NCBI RefSeq assembly: GCF_014650815.1
Contig: NZ_BMVR01000005.1
Coordinates: forward strand, 248,001 to 312,000
Source of the DNA: Streptomyces flavofungini
Lineage (GTDB): Bacteria; Actinomycetota; Actinomycetes; Streptomycetales; Streptomycetaceae
Reading direction: 5' to 3'
DNA length: 64,000 nucleotides
Of this stretch, positions 8,251 to 16,822 are shown in pieces (within the stretch, counting starts at the first letter, position 1; each line of letters begins with the position of its first letter). The notes below the pieces were generated by a model, which saw only the letters and a list, made by a program, of their open reading frames with translations, did not search any database and had not been told where the DNA came from. Position numbers and translations under genes: made by a program.

Positions 8251-9078
8251 ATGAGCGACGGCATGCGTGACGGCGGGACCGGTGCGACCGGCGGCACCGG
8301 TGGTACCGGTGGGGCGGGCGCGTCCGGCGACCGCGAGCTGGCCGGGCGGTATCTGGACGCCGCCATCGGCCTCCTGCAGCGCGTCCGCGACGAGGAGGCC
8401 GACCGCATCACCGCCGCGGGCGAGCTGATCGCCGACGCCGTCGCCGCCGAGGGCCGCCTCTTCGCCTTCGGCGCGGGCCACTCCTCCCTCGCCGCCCAGG
8501 ACGTCGTCTACCGCGCGGGCGGCCTCGCCCTGATGAACCTGCTCTCCGTGCCCGGTGTCGTCGGCGTCGACGTGATGCCCGCGACGCTCGGCTCGGCCCT
8601 GGAGCGCGTCAACGGGCTCGCGGGCGCCGTCCTGGACTCCAGCCCGGTCCGGCCCGGCGACGTGCTGGTGATCATCTCCCTGTCCGGGCGGAACTCGCTG
8701 CCCGTGGAGATGGCCGTCAACGCCCGCGCCCTCGGCCTCAAGGTCATCGGCGTGACCTCGGTGGCGTACGCCACGGAGACGAAGTCGCGGCACGTCACGG
8801 GCAGCTTCCTGAAGGACCACTGCGACCTCGTCCTCGATTCCAAGATCGCCGTGGGGGACGCGGAGCTGGCCCTCGACTCCGTGGACGCGCCGTTCGGGCC
8901 CGCCTCCACGATGGTCGCGAGCGCGTTGATGCAGGCCATGATGGCCTCGGCCGCGGCCGCTCTGGCCGCGCGGGGCATCCAGCCGCCGCTGCTGCGCTCG
9001 GCCAACGTCGACGGCGGCCATGACTGGAACGGGCGGGTCTTCTCCGAGTACGGGGATCGGATCTTCTACCGTCACTGA
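8251..9078 (+). CDS. SIS-domain (sugar isomerase/phosphosugar-binding) protein
   Basis: About 275 residues from the ATG at 8251, which has GAAGGGG about 8 nt upstream; the frame opens earlier at 8122 but that part is low quality. After a Gly/Thr-rich start (residues 5-25) comes a single SIS fold: RLFAFGAGHSSLAAQD, DVLVIISLSGRNSLPVEM, LGLKVIGVTS. The phosphosugar-binding Ser/Thr residues are in the GHSS and SGRNS turns. The C-terminal NVDGGHDWNGRVFSEYGDRI is typical of this family, which is usually annotated only as sugar isomerase. Its stop overlaps the convergent histidine kinase gene by 7 nt. Confidence 0.85.
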   Translation: MSDGMRDGGTGATGGTGGTGGAGASGDRELAGRYLDAAIGLLQRVRDEEADRITAAGELIADAVAAEGRLFAFGAGHSSLAAQDVVYRAGGLALMNLLSVPGVVGVDVMPATLGSALERVNGLAGAVLDSSPVRPGDVLVIISLSGRNSLPVEMAVNARALGLKVIGVTSVAYATETKSRHVTGSFLKDHCDLVLDSKIAVGDAELALDSVDAPFGPASTMVASALMQAMMASAAAALAARGIQPPLLRSANVDGGHDWNGRVFSEYGDRIFYRH

Positions 9079-10493
9079 GGGCTCCGCCGGGTGGGCTGTG
9101 ATGTGACCGCGGCGCCCCGGGGGAAGCGCACGGTCACCCGTAGGCCGCCGCCCGCCCCGTTCGCCTCCGCCTCCGCCGTTCCCCCGTGCGCCCTCGCTAT
9201 CGCCGTCACGATCGACAGGCCCAGGCCCGAGCCCTCGCCGTGTGCGTGGGTGCGGGGGCGCAGGCGGTGGAACGGCTCGAAGAGGTGGGTGACGGTGGCG
9301 GGTGGGATGTCGGGGCCGGTGTTGGTGACGGTGACGCCGTCGGACGTCGTGGTCACCTCGACCCGGCCGCCGGTCGGGACGTTGTGGCGCACGGCGTTCG
9401 CGACCAGGTTGTGCACCAGGCGCTCCAGGAGCACGCCGTCGCCGTGGACGGTGAGCGGGGCGGTCCGTACGGCGACCGTGACGTCACGCCGGGCGGCCTC
9501 CTCGGCCAGCGCGTCGGCCACCTCGTGGGCGGTGACGTCCAGGGCGACGGGTTCGTGCCGCTCCAGGGCGCGGCCGGGGCCGCTCGGCGCGTCGGCGGTG
9601 GCGAGCAGCAGCAGCCCCTCGATGAGGCGCTCGCTGCCGTCGGCGACGGAGATCAGCTTCGTACGGATGCGGGCGACGTGCTCCGGCGGCGGGTTCCCGG
9701 CGAGCCCGATCTCGGCGGCGGCCCGCTGCACGGCCAGGGGCGTACGCAGCTCGTGGGCCGCGTTGGCCGCGAACCGCTGCTGCGCGCCGACCAGCCGCTC
9801 GATCCGGTCGAGCATCGCGTCGAAGGTGTCGGCGAGCTGCTTCAGCTCGCCGGGCGGCGCGTCGAGGGCGATGCGTTCGTGCAGGTTGGAGCCGGAAAGA
9901 CGGCGCGCGCTCTCGGTGATCACGGCGACGGGACGCAGCACACGGCCCGCCATCCACCAGGCAAGGGCGACGGACAGCACGACGTACACGGCGAGGACGA
10001 TCACGGAGACCGAGAGCAGCCGGCCGAGCGCGGCCTCCCCGGCGGCGTCGCTGACCCGGGTCACCGCCTGTGCGGGCACGGTGTCGGAGAGTTTCATGGG
10101 CCGCGCGGGCGCGGCCACCTCGTGCGTCGGCAGGACCCACGGCGGGCCGAAGCCGTCCCGGCCGACCCGGGTCCCGGGCACGGCCGTGGTGACGGCCGTG
10201 CTGATCGACGAGTACAGGCCCTGCCGTACGAGGACGTACACCACGCCGGTGAGCAGCGCGCCCGCGAGGACCAGGAGGACGCCGTACAGCGCGGTCAGGC
10301 GGGCGCGCTCGCCGTGCACCCGCAGGGCGCCCCGCCGCCCGGCCCACGGCGGGCGGTGGACCTCGGACGCCCGGTCGGCGTGCGCGGAGGGCGCGGAGGG
10401 CGCGGCGTGCGAGCCGGGGGAGCCGAGAGGGCCGGGGGAGCCCACCGCGTCGAGCGAGGCGGCGCAGGCGCACAGACCGGTCGCCCGCCTCAC
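9072..10493 (-). CDS. Sensor histidine kinase (HAMP, HisKA, HATPase_c)
   Basis: About 473 residues. Membrane segments at about 66-89 and 159-183 flank a roughly 70-residue extracytoplasmic sensor loop, followed by a HAMP linker, the phospho-acceptor helix FAANAAHELRTPL (His247), the N box NLVANAVRHN and the G box GEGSGLGLSIV. The first 60 residues are Ala/Pro/Ser rich and disordered. The GTG start at 10493 overlaps the stop of the response regulator gene (GTGA), so the pair is translationally coupled. Divergent from the lipoprotein/ABC operon at 11292-14879, which is the likely target. Signal unknown. Confidence 0.92.
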   Translation of the reverse strand: MRRATGLCACAASLDAVGSPGPLGSPGSHAAPSAPSAHADRASEVHRPPWAGRRGALRVHGERARLTALYGVLLVLAGALLTGVVYVLVRQGLYSSISTAVTTAVPGTRVGRDGFGPPWVLPTHEVAAPARPMKLSDTVPAQAVTRVSDAAGEAALGRLLSVSVIVLAVYVVLSVALAWWMAGRVLRPVAVITESARRLSGSNLHERIALDAPPGELKQLADTFDAMLDRIERLVGAQQRFAANAAHELRTPLAVQRAAAEIGLAGNPPPEHVARIRTKLISVADGSERLIEGLLLLATADAPSGPGRALERHEPVALDVTAHEVADALAEEAARRDVTVAVRTAPLTVHGDGVLLERLVHNLVANAVRHNVPTGGRVEVTTTSDGVTVTNTGPDIPPATVTHLFEPFHRLRPRTHAHGEGSGLGLSIVTAIARAHGGTAEAEANGAGGGLRVTVRFPRGAAVTSQPTRRSPQ

Positions 10494-11158
10494 AGCGACA
10501 CCCCCGATATCCGGTACCCCGCCCCCGGCACCGTCTCCACCACCCCCGGCTCCCCGAGCTTCGCGCGGAGCTTGGAGAGGGTGACGCGGACGGCGTTGGT
10601 GCGGTAGCTGGTGTCCTCCTCCCAGACCTGTTCGATCAGGTCCTCGCCGCTGACGACCGCGCCGTCCGCGCGAAGCAGCGCCTCCAGGACGGCGAATTCC
10701 TTCCGGGACAGCGACAGGTGGCGGCCGTCCCGGCTGGCCTGGCGGCGTGCGGTGTCCAGGACGACGCCCGCGCGCTCGATGACCGGCGGCAGCGCGGGCC
10801 GGGCGCGCCGCCCGAGAGCGAGGACCCGGGCGAGCAACTCGTCGTACGCGAACGGCTTGGTCAGGTAGTCGTCGGCGCCGAGCCCGAGGCCCGCGACGCG
10901 GTCGCGCACCGTGCCCGCCGCCGTGAGCATCAGGACCCGGGTGAGCAGCCGCTGCCGTACGACCCGGCGGCACACCTCGTCGCCGTGCACGCCGGGCAGG
11001 TCCCGGTCGAGGACGAGGACGTCGTACTCGCCGAGCTGGAGCTTGCGCAGCGCGGTCAGGCCGTCCGCGGCCACGTCGACCGCGAGCGCGTCGCGGCGCA
11101 GCCCGACGGCGATCATCTCGGCCAGGAATTCCTCGTCCTCCACCAGCAGTACGCGCAT
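10490..11158 (-). CDS. OmpR/PhoB-family response regulator
   Basis: 222 residues: receiver domain with acidic pocket EDEE (residues 7-10), phospho-acceptor Asp51 in VLVLDRDLPG, Thr at LMLTAAGT and Lys101 in TKPF, then a winged-helix DNA-binding domain (RKEFAVLEALLRADGAVVS and YRTNAVRVTLSKLRAKL). Starts at ATG 11158. Upstream partner of the sensor kinase, with a 4-nt overlap. The 130-bp intergenic region to the divergent lipoprotein gene is the obvious place for its binding site, but no repeat pair could be assigned with confidence. Confidence 0.93.
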   Translation of the reverse strand: MRVLLVEDEEFLAEMIAVGLRRDALAVDVAADGLTALRKLQLGEYDVLVLDRDLPGVHGDEVCRRVVRQRLLTRVLMLTAAGTVRDRVAGLGLGADDYLTKPFAYDELLARVLALGRRARPALPPVIERAGVVLDTARRQASRDGRHLSLSRKEFAVLEALLRADGAVVSGEDLIEQVWEEDTSYRTNAVRVTLSKLRAKLGEPGVVETVPGAGYRISGVSL

Positions 11159-11291
11159 GCCGCCCTGTGTACCCGAGGGCCACCTTTCGCCGGTGTAAAG
11201 GTTTGCCGTGAGAGAGACGAAACCCCGCTTCCGGTGAGCCTGTGCCGCAGCGGCCGCGATCAGCGCCGGCCACCGGACACCAGGGGAAGCC

Positions 11292-11783
11292 ATGACACGT
11301 ACGCGTACCCGCAGCCGTTCAGCCGCGCTCGCCACCGCGGCCGCCGCCCTCGCGCTCCTCGCGACCGCCTGCGGCGGCGGGGACGACGGCGACGGCAAGA
11401 AGGACACCGGCGGCAAGGAGAACGCCGCCGACAAGGCCTTCAAGGAGCGCGAGTGCCTTCGCAAGCACGGCCTCAAGGTCCCCGAGCCGAAGTCGGGCCA
11501 GGACGGCAACGGCATCACGATCGGCGGTGACCTCAGCAAGGAGAAGATGCAGAAGGCCCTCAAGGAGTGCACCGGCAAAGGCCCGGGGTCGGCGGGCGGC
11601 GGCGTCTCGCAGGCCGACAAGGACAAGATGGTCAAGTACGCGCAGTGCATGCGCAAGAACGGCTTCAACATGCCGGACCCGGAGTTCAAGGACGGCATGG
11701 CGCGCGCGATGCCCGCGCCGAAGGGCGCCGAGATGAAGAAGATGGAGAAGGCCGCCAAGGCGTGCAAGGGCATCGTCGGATGA
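11292..11783 (+). CDS. Small secreted lipoprotein
   Basis: 163 residues with an Arg-rich n-region, hydrophobic core and lipobox LLATAC (Cys about residue 27), so it should be lipid-anchored outside the cell. The mature part is Lys/Gly-rich and has a duplicated unit: ECLRKHGLKVPEP and QCMRKNGFNMPDP, each followed by a charged helix and a later Cys. Paired Cys residues suggest disulphides or metal binding. First gene of an operon with an adaptor, ATPase and permease, so it is probably an accessory of that export system. Shine-Dalgarno AGGGGAAG precedes the ATG. Confidence 0.88.
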   Translation: MTRTRTRSRSAALATAAAALALLATACGGGDDGDGKKDTGGKENAADKAFKERECLRKHGLKVPEPKSGQDGNGITIGGDLSKEKMQKALKECTGKGPGSAGGGVSQADKDKMVKYAQCMRKNGFNMPDPEFKDGMARAMPAPKGAEMKKMEKAAKACKGIVG

Positions 11784-12859
11784 GGCGGCGCACGGCAGTC
11801 CTCTCGACGGTCGTCGCCCTGCTCGCGGTCACCGGCGCCGGGGTCGCCGTCACCGGACACAGCGGGCTCATGGGGGACGGCGGCGACGACGGCGGGTCGA
11901 CGCGGAGCGCGGACCTGCCGCCCGCCACCGCGGCCGTCGAGCGCGGCGACCTCAGCAGCGGCACCCAGGTCGACGGCACCCTCGGCTACGCCAAGGAACG
12001 CAAGGTCAACGCGGGCGGCGCGGGCATCCTCACCCGCACCCCGGGCACGGGCGACACCATCCGGCGTGACGGGCGCCTGTACGAGGTCAACGGTGTGCCC
12101 GTACGCCTGATGTACGGCACCGTGCCCATGTACCGCACCCTGAAGCCGGGCTCCGAGGGCGAGGACGTACGGCAGCTCGAACTGAACCTCCAGGCGCTCG
12201 GGTACGCGGCCGGGCTCGCCGTCGACGACGAGTACACGGCGGGGACCGCGGCCGCCGTGAAGCGCTGGCAGAAGGCGCACGAGCGGCGGCAGACGGGGCG
12301 GGTCGAGCCCGGCGACATCGCCTTCTCGCCGGCCGCGGTGCGCGTGAAGTCCGTGGCCGCGGCGGTCGGCGACCAGGTGTCGCCCGGCCGCCCCGTGCTC
12401 ACGACGACCGCGTCCGAGCGCGTCGTGCGGTTCCAGCTGGAGGTGTCCGACGGGAAGCTGGCGAAGGTCGGCACCAAGGTCGAGGTGTCGCTTCCGGACG
12501 GCTCGACGGCGTCCGGCAGGGTCGCCGCGGTCGGCAGGACCGCGAAGCCCGGCGACGACCCGGCCGACAAGACCCCGAAGATCCCGGTGACGGTGTCCTT
12601 CAACGACCCCTCCGACGTCAGCGGCTTCGACCAGTCCCCGGTCACCGTGAACCTCACCGGCGAGACCCGCGAGGGCGTCCTCTCCGTCCCCGTCAACGCC
12701 CTCCTCGCGCTGCCCGGCGGCGGCTACGGCGTCCAGGTCGTCGCCGACGGGAAGGCCCGCCAAGTGCGCGTGAAGCTCGGCATGTTCGGCTCGGGCCGGG
12801 TCGAGGTGAGCGGCGGGGGGCTGCGGGCCGGGATGAAGGTCGGGGTGCCGAAGATATGA
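11780..12859 (+). CDS. Periplasmic-adaptor (membrane fusion) protein with peptidoglycan-binding domain
   Basis: About 359 residues from the ATG at 11780, which overlaps the lipoprotein stop (ATGA). N-terminal membrane anchor (residues 5-25), then a beta-hairpin domain, a peptidoglycan-binding_1-like helical unit (EGEDVRQLELNLQALGYAAG and TAAAVKRWQKAH), and a HlyD/MacA-type barrel (VSPGRPVLTTTASERVVRFQLEV, VSLPDGSTASGRVAAVG). In MacAB-type systems such adaptors link the ABC pump to the cell envelope. The PG-binding unit is typical of the actinobacterial version. Substrate not evident. Confidence 0.87.
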   Translation: MRRRTAVLSTVVALLAVTGAGVAVTGHSGLMGDGGDDGGSTRSADLPPATAAVERGDLSSGTQVDGTLGYAKERKVNAGGAGILTRTPGTGDTIRRDGRLYEVNGVPVRLMYGTVPMYRTLKPGSEGEDVRQLELNLQALGYAAGLAVDDEYTAGTAAAVKRWQKAHERRQTGRVEPGDIAFSPAAVRVKSVAAAVGDQVSPGRPVLTTTASERVVRFQLEVSDGKLAKVGTKVEVSLPDGSTASGRVAAVGRTAKPGDDPADKTPKIPVTVSFNDPSDVSGFDQSPVTVNLTGETREGVLSVPVNALLALPGGGYGVQVVADGKARQVRVKLGMFGSGRVEVSGGGLRAGMKVGVPKI

Positions 12860-13668
12860 GCCTGCGGCGTGCGGAGCGTACGTACGAGGGGGCAGGGCCC
12901 GGGGACGGCGTCGAGCCGGTGCCCGCGGGCGGCCACCCCCGTCCCGGTCCCGGCCCTCGCCCGGTCGTCCGCCTCACCGGTGTCACCAAGGAGTACCCGG
13001 GCGGTGTCGCCGCCCTGCGCGGCGTCGACCTCGACGTCGGGGAGGGCGAACTCCTCGCCATCGTCGGCCCGTCGGGCTCCGGCAAGTCCACGCTGCTGCA
13101 CATCGTGGGCACGCTGGACCGGCCGACGGCGGGCACGGTCGAGATCGCCGGGCACGACGTGGCCGCCCTGTCCGACCGGAAGCTGTCCGCGCTGCGGGCC
13201 TCCCGGATCGGCTTCGTGTTCCAGGCCTTCCACCTGGTCCCCGGCGTCAGCGCCCGCGACAACGTGGCCGAGGGCCTGCTCTACTCCGGCCTGCCGCGCG
13301 CGGTGCGGCGGGCCCGTGCCGCCGAGGCCCTGGACCGCGTCGGCCTCGCCGACCGGATGCGGCACCGGCCGCACGAGCTGTCCGGCGGCCAGAAGCAGCG
13401 CGTCGCCATCGCCCGCGCGGTCGTCGGCGAACCGGACCTGCTGCTCGCCGACGAACCCACCGGAGCGCTCGACTCCGCCTCTGGCGAGGCGGTCCTCGAA
13501 CTCCTGCACGGCCTCAACTCCGAGGGCGCGACGATCGCCGTCATCACCCACGACGGGCAGATCGCGGACCGGCTGCCCCGGCAGGTGCGGATCCGCGACG
13601 GCCAGGTGGTGCACGATGGCGGCCGCGCCGTCCAGGACGTACCAGCACAGGGAGCCGTGGCGCGATGA
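12856..13668 (+). CDS. ABC transporter ATP-binding protein (LolD/MacB type)
   Basis: 270 residues. Walker A GPSGSGKST, Q-loop FVFQAFHLVPG, signature LSGGQKQRVAIARA, Walker B LLLADEPTGALDS and the His switch VITHD are all intact. The first 35 residues are a Gly/Pro-rich extension before the conserved VRLTGVTKEYPGG. It overlaps the adaptor gene by 4 nt and the permease by 4 nt, so the three proteins are made in balance. LolD/MacB-type ATPases drive mechanotransmission by FtsX-like permeases. Confidence 0.93.
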   Translation: MSLRRAERTYEGAGPGDGVEPVPAGGHPRPGPGPRPVVRLTGVTKEYPGGVAALRGVDLDVGEGELLAIVGPSGSGKSTLLHIVGTLDRPTAGTVEIAGHDVAALSDRKLSALRASRIGFVFQAFHLVPGVSARDNVAEGLLYSGLPRAVRRARAAEALDRVGLADRMRHRPHELSGGQKQRVAIARAVVGEPDLLLADEPTGALDSASGEAVLELLHGLNSEGATIAVITHDGQIADRLPRQVRIRDGQVVHDGGRAVQDVPAQGAVAR

Positions 13669-14879
13669 CCGCAGACCGTACGCAGCCGAAACGGCTGCGC
13701 GCCGCCCGGCTGAGCCCCCGCGACATCGCCCACGTCGGCTCGTCCGGCCTGCGCAGCCGCCCCCTGCGCGTGGTCCTCTCCGCGCTCGGCATCGCGATCG
13801 GCATCGCCACGATGGTCGCGGTGGTCGGCGTCTCCGCCTCCAGCAAGGCCCAACTCCTCGAAAAACTGGACAAGTTGGGTACGAACATGCTGGTGGCCGC
13901 GCCCGGCGACGCGCTGTTCTCCGGTGAGGAGCCGAAGCTGCCGAAGGACGCGGTGGGCCGGGTGTCCCGGGTCGAGGGCGTCGAGGACGTGGGCGCCACC
14001 GGCGACCTGGAGCGCTCGGTGCGGCGCAGCGAGAAGATCCCCGAGGGCGAGACGGGCGGCATCGCCGTCAAGGCGGCCACGGAGGACCTGCTGAAGGTCC
14101 TGCGCGGCCGGACGGCCAGCGGCACCTGGCTGAACGCCGCCAACGGCCGCTATCCGTCGATCGTCCTCGGCCATGTCGCCGCCCGCCGCCTCGGGATCAC
14201 CTCGCCGGGGCAGCAGGTCTGGGTGGACGACCGGTACTTCACGGTCATCGGCATCCTCGCCCCGCTGCCGCTCGCCCCCGACATCGAACGCTCGGCCCTC
14301 ACCGGCTGGGCCGCGGCGAAGTCGCTGCTCGGCTTCGACGGGCACCCGACGTCGCTGTACGAGCGCTCGGCGGACGACGCCGTGCACGACGTCCGGGCGC
14401 TGCTCGCCGCGTCGATCTCACCCGAGAGCCCGCGCGACGTGAAGGTCACCGACCCGTCGGCGGCCCTCCAGGCCAAGGCGGACACGGAGGGCGCGTTCTC
14501 CACGCTGCTCCTGGGCCTCGGCGGCATCGCCCTCCTCGTGGGCGGCGTGGGCGTGGCCAACACCATGATCATCTCGGTCCTGGAGCGCCGCTACGAAATC
14601 GGCCTGCGCCGGTCCCTGGGGGCCACCCGCGGCCAGATCCGCATCCAGTTCGTCACCGAGTCGCTGATGCTGTCCGGCCTCGGCGGCCTGGCGGGCGTCG
14701 TGCTCGGCGCGGCGGCCACCGCGGCCTACGCGGCGTCCGGCGACCTGCCGTGGGTGGTTCCGCTGTGGGCGGTGACCGCGGGGTTCGGTGCGACCCTGGC
14801 GATCGGGACGGTGGCGGGGTTGTACCCCGCGGTGCGGGCGGCGCGGTTGTCTCCGACGTTGGCGTTGCACGCGGCGTAG
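13665..14879 (+). CDS. ABC transporter permease (MacB/FtsX type)
   Basis: 404 residues. N-terminal membrane helix near residues 30-55 (LRVVLSALGIAIGIATMVAV), a large extracytoplasmic MacB_PCD-like domain, then three C-terminal membrane helices (LLLGLGGIALLVGGVGVAN, the LSGLGGLAGVVLGAAATAAY region, and WAVTAGFGATLAIGTVAGLY). The coupling segment ERRYEIGLRRSLGATRGQIR is classic for FtsX-like permeases. Last gene of the operon; a long inverted repeat follows. Probably exports a peptide or lipid-like compound under control of the divergent two-component system; this role is inferred. Confidence 0.92.
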   Translation: MTADRTQPKRLRAARLSPRDIAHVGSSGLRSRPLRVVLSALGIAIGIATMVAVVGVSASSKAQLLEKLDKLGTNMLVAAPGDALFSGEEPKLPKDAVGRVSRVEGVEDVGATGDLERSVRRSEKIPEGETGGIAVKAATEDLLKVLRGRTASGTWLNAANGRYPSIVLGHVAARRLGITSPGQQVWVDDRYFTVIGILAPLPLAPDIERSALTGWAAAKSLLGFDGHPTSLYERSADDAVHDVRALLAASISPESPRDVKVTDPSAALQAKADTEGAFSTLLLGLGGIALLVGGVGVANTMIISVLERRYEIGLRRSLGATRGQIRIQFVTESLMLSGLGGLAGVVLGAAATAAYAASGDLPWVVPLWAVTAGFGATLAIGTVAGLYPAVRAARLSPTLALHAA

Positions 14880-14905
14880 GTGGGCCCTGCGGGGCATTCC
14901 CCAGT

Positions 14906-15015
14906 CCCGCCCCTTCCCGAAACCGGGGCTCCGCCCCAGACCCCGCTCCTCAAACGCCGGAGGGGCTAAGACTTACCCGCACCTTCTCAGCCCCCGGTTT
15001 CGGAGAAGGGGCGGG
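14906..15015. terminator. Long inverted repeat between permease and PAS-sensor genes
   Basis: The arm at 14906-14930 (CCCGCCCCTTCCCGAAACCG then GGGCT) is nearly complementary to 14989-15015, with smaller inner hairpins such as GGGGCTCCGCCCC. It lies between convergent genes, so a bidirectional terminator is likely. The CTCAAACGCCGGAGGGGCT wording inside is a sequence I recognise as recurring between Streptomyces genes. Confidence 0.65.
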
Positions 15016-15037
15016 CCTGGGGCGCCCCCGCGAGGAC

Positions 15038-16402
15038 CTACCCCCCCACCCCCGCCAGATCCAGCGCAGCCGCAACCCGCGCGGCGACACTCTCCGCGTA
15101 TGCGGCGTCGGCCCGCTCGAACTGGGCGCGGGCCGCACCCCGCAGAAAGGTGATCACCCCAAGGGTGCGCCCCCGGCTGCGGAGCACGGCGCACAACGCG
15201 TGGACGGACGACTCGGGCCACTGCCGGGCAAGGGCCCAGTCCCGGGCGCGCTCGGGATCGGCGGTGGCCGCGGTGGCCCGGACCGACCCGACGCGCTCGA
15301 CGCACTGCGGCGCGGGGTGCCCCTCCGTGTACCGCAGCGGCAGCCGCGCCTTGCCCGCGGGCTGGCAGGGCCCGGGCACACCGGCCGGGGTGACGGCGGC
15401 CCGGACGAGCCGGAGCCGGGGCTCCTCGCTCTCGATGACGTCGATGAGGGCGTGGTCGGCGAACCCGGCGAGGGCGAAGTCGAGCTGGACGGTGGCCGCC
15501 TCCATGGGGTCCTCGCACTCGGCGGCGGCCCGGGCGGCCCGGTGCAACTGCTGCGACCGGAAGCGGAGCTGGGAGGCTTCCTGTTCGGTCTGCTTGGCCT
15601 CGGTGACGTCGAGGAAGAGCCAGCCGACGCCGAGCGGCACGGGCTCTTCGGCGAGCGGCGACCCGAGCCGCAGGAACCCGCTGCGCCAGCAGCGCCGCTC
15701 CGGCTCGCCGCCGTCCCCCCGGACGGCCAGCCACATCTCGGCGGGGGCGGGCGGCGCGCCCTCGGCGAGCACGTGGGTGAGGGCGCTCTCCAACTCCTCG
15801 ACGCCCTGGGAGAGGACTTCGCCGAGCGGCCGCCCGAGGAGGGCGGTGCGCCCCATGCCGAGGGCCCGCGCGGCGTGCGCGTTCACCACGGCGGGCCGCA
15901 GGTCGGCGTCGACGAGCACGACGCCCCAGGAGGCGTTCTCGAACAGCGCCTCGCTCAGGGCGATGGACCGCTCCAGGTCGATCTGGGCGTGCACCTCGCT
16001 GAAGGCGCAGTACACCCCGCTGGGCTTGCCGTCGCCGCCGCGCACGGCGGAGGTCTGGGTGCGGACGAGCACGCGCCCGCCGTTCTTGGTCAGGAGCGCG
16101 AACTCGTCGACCTGCCGCCCCGGCGCGTGCATGGCGGACAGCAGCCGCCCCTCGACGTCCTCCGCGTCGGCGCTGCGCACCGCCCAGCCCGCGAACCCGC
16201 GCCGTCCGACCGCCTCCGCGGCCGACCAGCCGAGGATCCGCTCGGCCTCGCGGTTCCAGTGCGTCACGGCTCCGTCGGCGTCGAACGCGCACAACGCGGC
16301 GTCCATCCCGTCGAGCAGGGCCGCGAGCAGCTCGGCGCCGCCGGGCTCGGGCTCTTCGGGACCCAGTTCGTCGGTGGCTCCGCTCTGTCGGGAAGCACTC
16401 AC
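15038..16402 (-). CDS. PAS-PAS-GAF sensory protein
   Basis: 454 residues. First PAS about residues 24-140 (AALCAFDADGAVTHWNREAERILGWS, with a PAC tail SGVYCAFSEVHAQID), second PAS about 148-265 (ALFENASWGVVLVDADLRP), a short coiled linker (residues 268-300) and a GAF domain to the end. No kinase, phosphatase or HTH output domain is present, so it may be a sensor partner or a remnant of an RsbU-type phosphatase family protein. It faces the ABC permease gene and is divergent from the micro-gene at 16584. Confidence 0.82.
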   Translation of the reverse strand: MSASRQSGATDELGPEEPEPGGAELLAALLDGMDAALCAFDADGAVTHWNREAERILGWSAAEAVGRRGFAGWAVRSADAEDVEGRLLSAMHAPGRQVDEFALLTKNGGRVLVRTQTSAVRGGDGKPSGVYCAFSEVHAQIDLERSIALSEALFENASWGVVLVDADLRPAVVNAHAARALGMGRTALLGRPLGEVLSQGVEELESALTHVLAEGAPPAPAEMWLAVRGDGGEPERRCWRSGFLRLGSPLAEEPVPLGVGWLFLDVTEAKQTEQEASQLRFRSQQLHRAARAAAECEDPMEAATVQLDFALAGFADHALIDVIESEEPRLRLVRAAVTPAGVPGPCQPAGKARLPLRYTEGHPAPQCVERVGSVRATAATADPERARDWALARQWPESSVHALCAVLRSRGRTLGVITFLRGAARAQFERADAAYAESVAARVAAALDLAGVGG

Positions 16403-16533
16403 CCGGACCCCCCTGCAGGCTGTGTCCTCATCGTCCTCGTCGCCAGATCATTCAACTTGAACGTGACGCAGCACACAGTAAGTTCCCGGAAGTTGAGGCA
16501 AATCGTTGCCGGACCAAGGTCTCAGAAAAACAG

Positions 16534-16562
16534 TTGAACGGTCCGGGCGGGCTTCTTAGTGT
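16534..16562 (+). promoter_or_regulatory. Vegetative-type promoter TTGAAC-17-TAGTGT
   Basis: TTGAAC at 16534-16539 and TAGTGT at 16557-16562, separated by exactly 17 bp, match the actinomycete housekeeping consensus well. A start of transcription about 7 nt later (near 16569) would give a short leader into the GGAGAGGAGG ribosome site at 16575-16584. Confidence 0.6.
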
Positions 16563-16583
16563 GGGTGTCACTTCGGAGAGGAG

Positions 16584-16634
16584 GTGGTTCGGCAGATGTA
16601 TGAATACCGGACGGAAGAGGTGGCTGCGGGCTAG
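16584..16634 (+). CDS. Micro-gene encoding a 12-16 residue peptide
   Basis: A very short frame: GTG at 16584 gives MVRQMYEYRTEEVAAG, or ATG at 16596 gives MYEYRTEEVAAG, ending TAG at 16632-16634. It is preceded by an unusually strong ribosome site GGAGAGGAGG (16575-16584) and a good promoter (16534-16562). No larger gene follows on this strand, since the next genes are on the minus strand, so it is not an ordinary attenuator leader for a neighbour. It may be a signalling or regulatory peptide, or a small RNA with incidental coding; a start with two possible codons is left open. Confidence 0.45.
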   Translation: MVRQMYEYRTEEVAAG

Positions 16635-16715
16635 CGGCCCGCCACCACACTGAGTGCGGTGCCGGACCAGCGCGCGATACAGGTGCGCAGCCGGCCGCAA
16701 TTCAAGCAGTCACCC

Positions 16716-16786
16716 GACCCGCGAGCCGCCGGTACGTCCGGCCGGCTTCCCCGGCCTCAGCGCAGGGGAACCACGGCTCGCGGGTC
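16716..16786. terminator. 13-bp inverted repeat ending the ABC exporter operon or the micro-gene
   Basis: GACCCGCGAGCCG (16716-16728) and CGGCTCGCGGGTC (16774-16786) are perfect complements around a 45-nt loop with its own GC hairpin. It lies between the micro-gene (+) and the ABC permease stop (-), so either transcript could end here. Confidence 0.5.
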
Positions 16787-16822
16787 GCTCCGTGTCCGGG
16801 GCGGGCGCACCCCGGGACGTAC

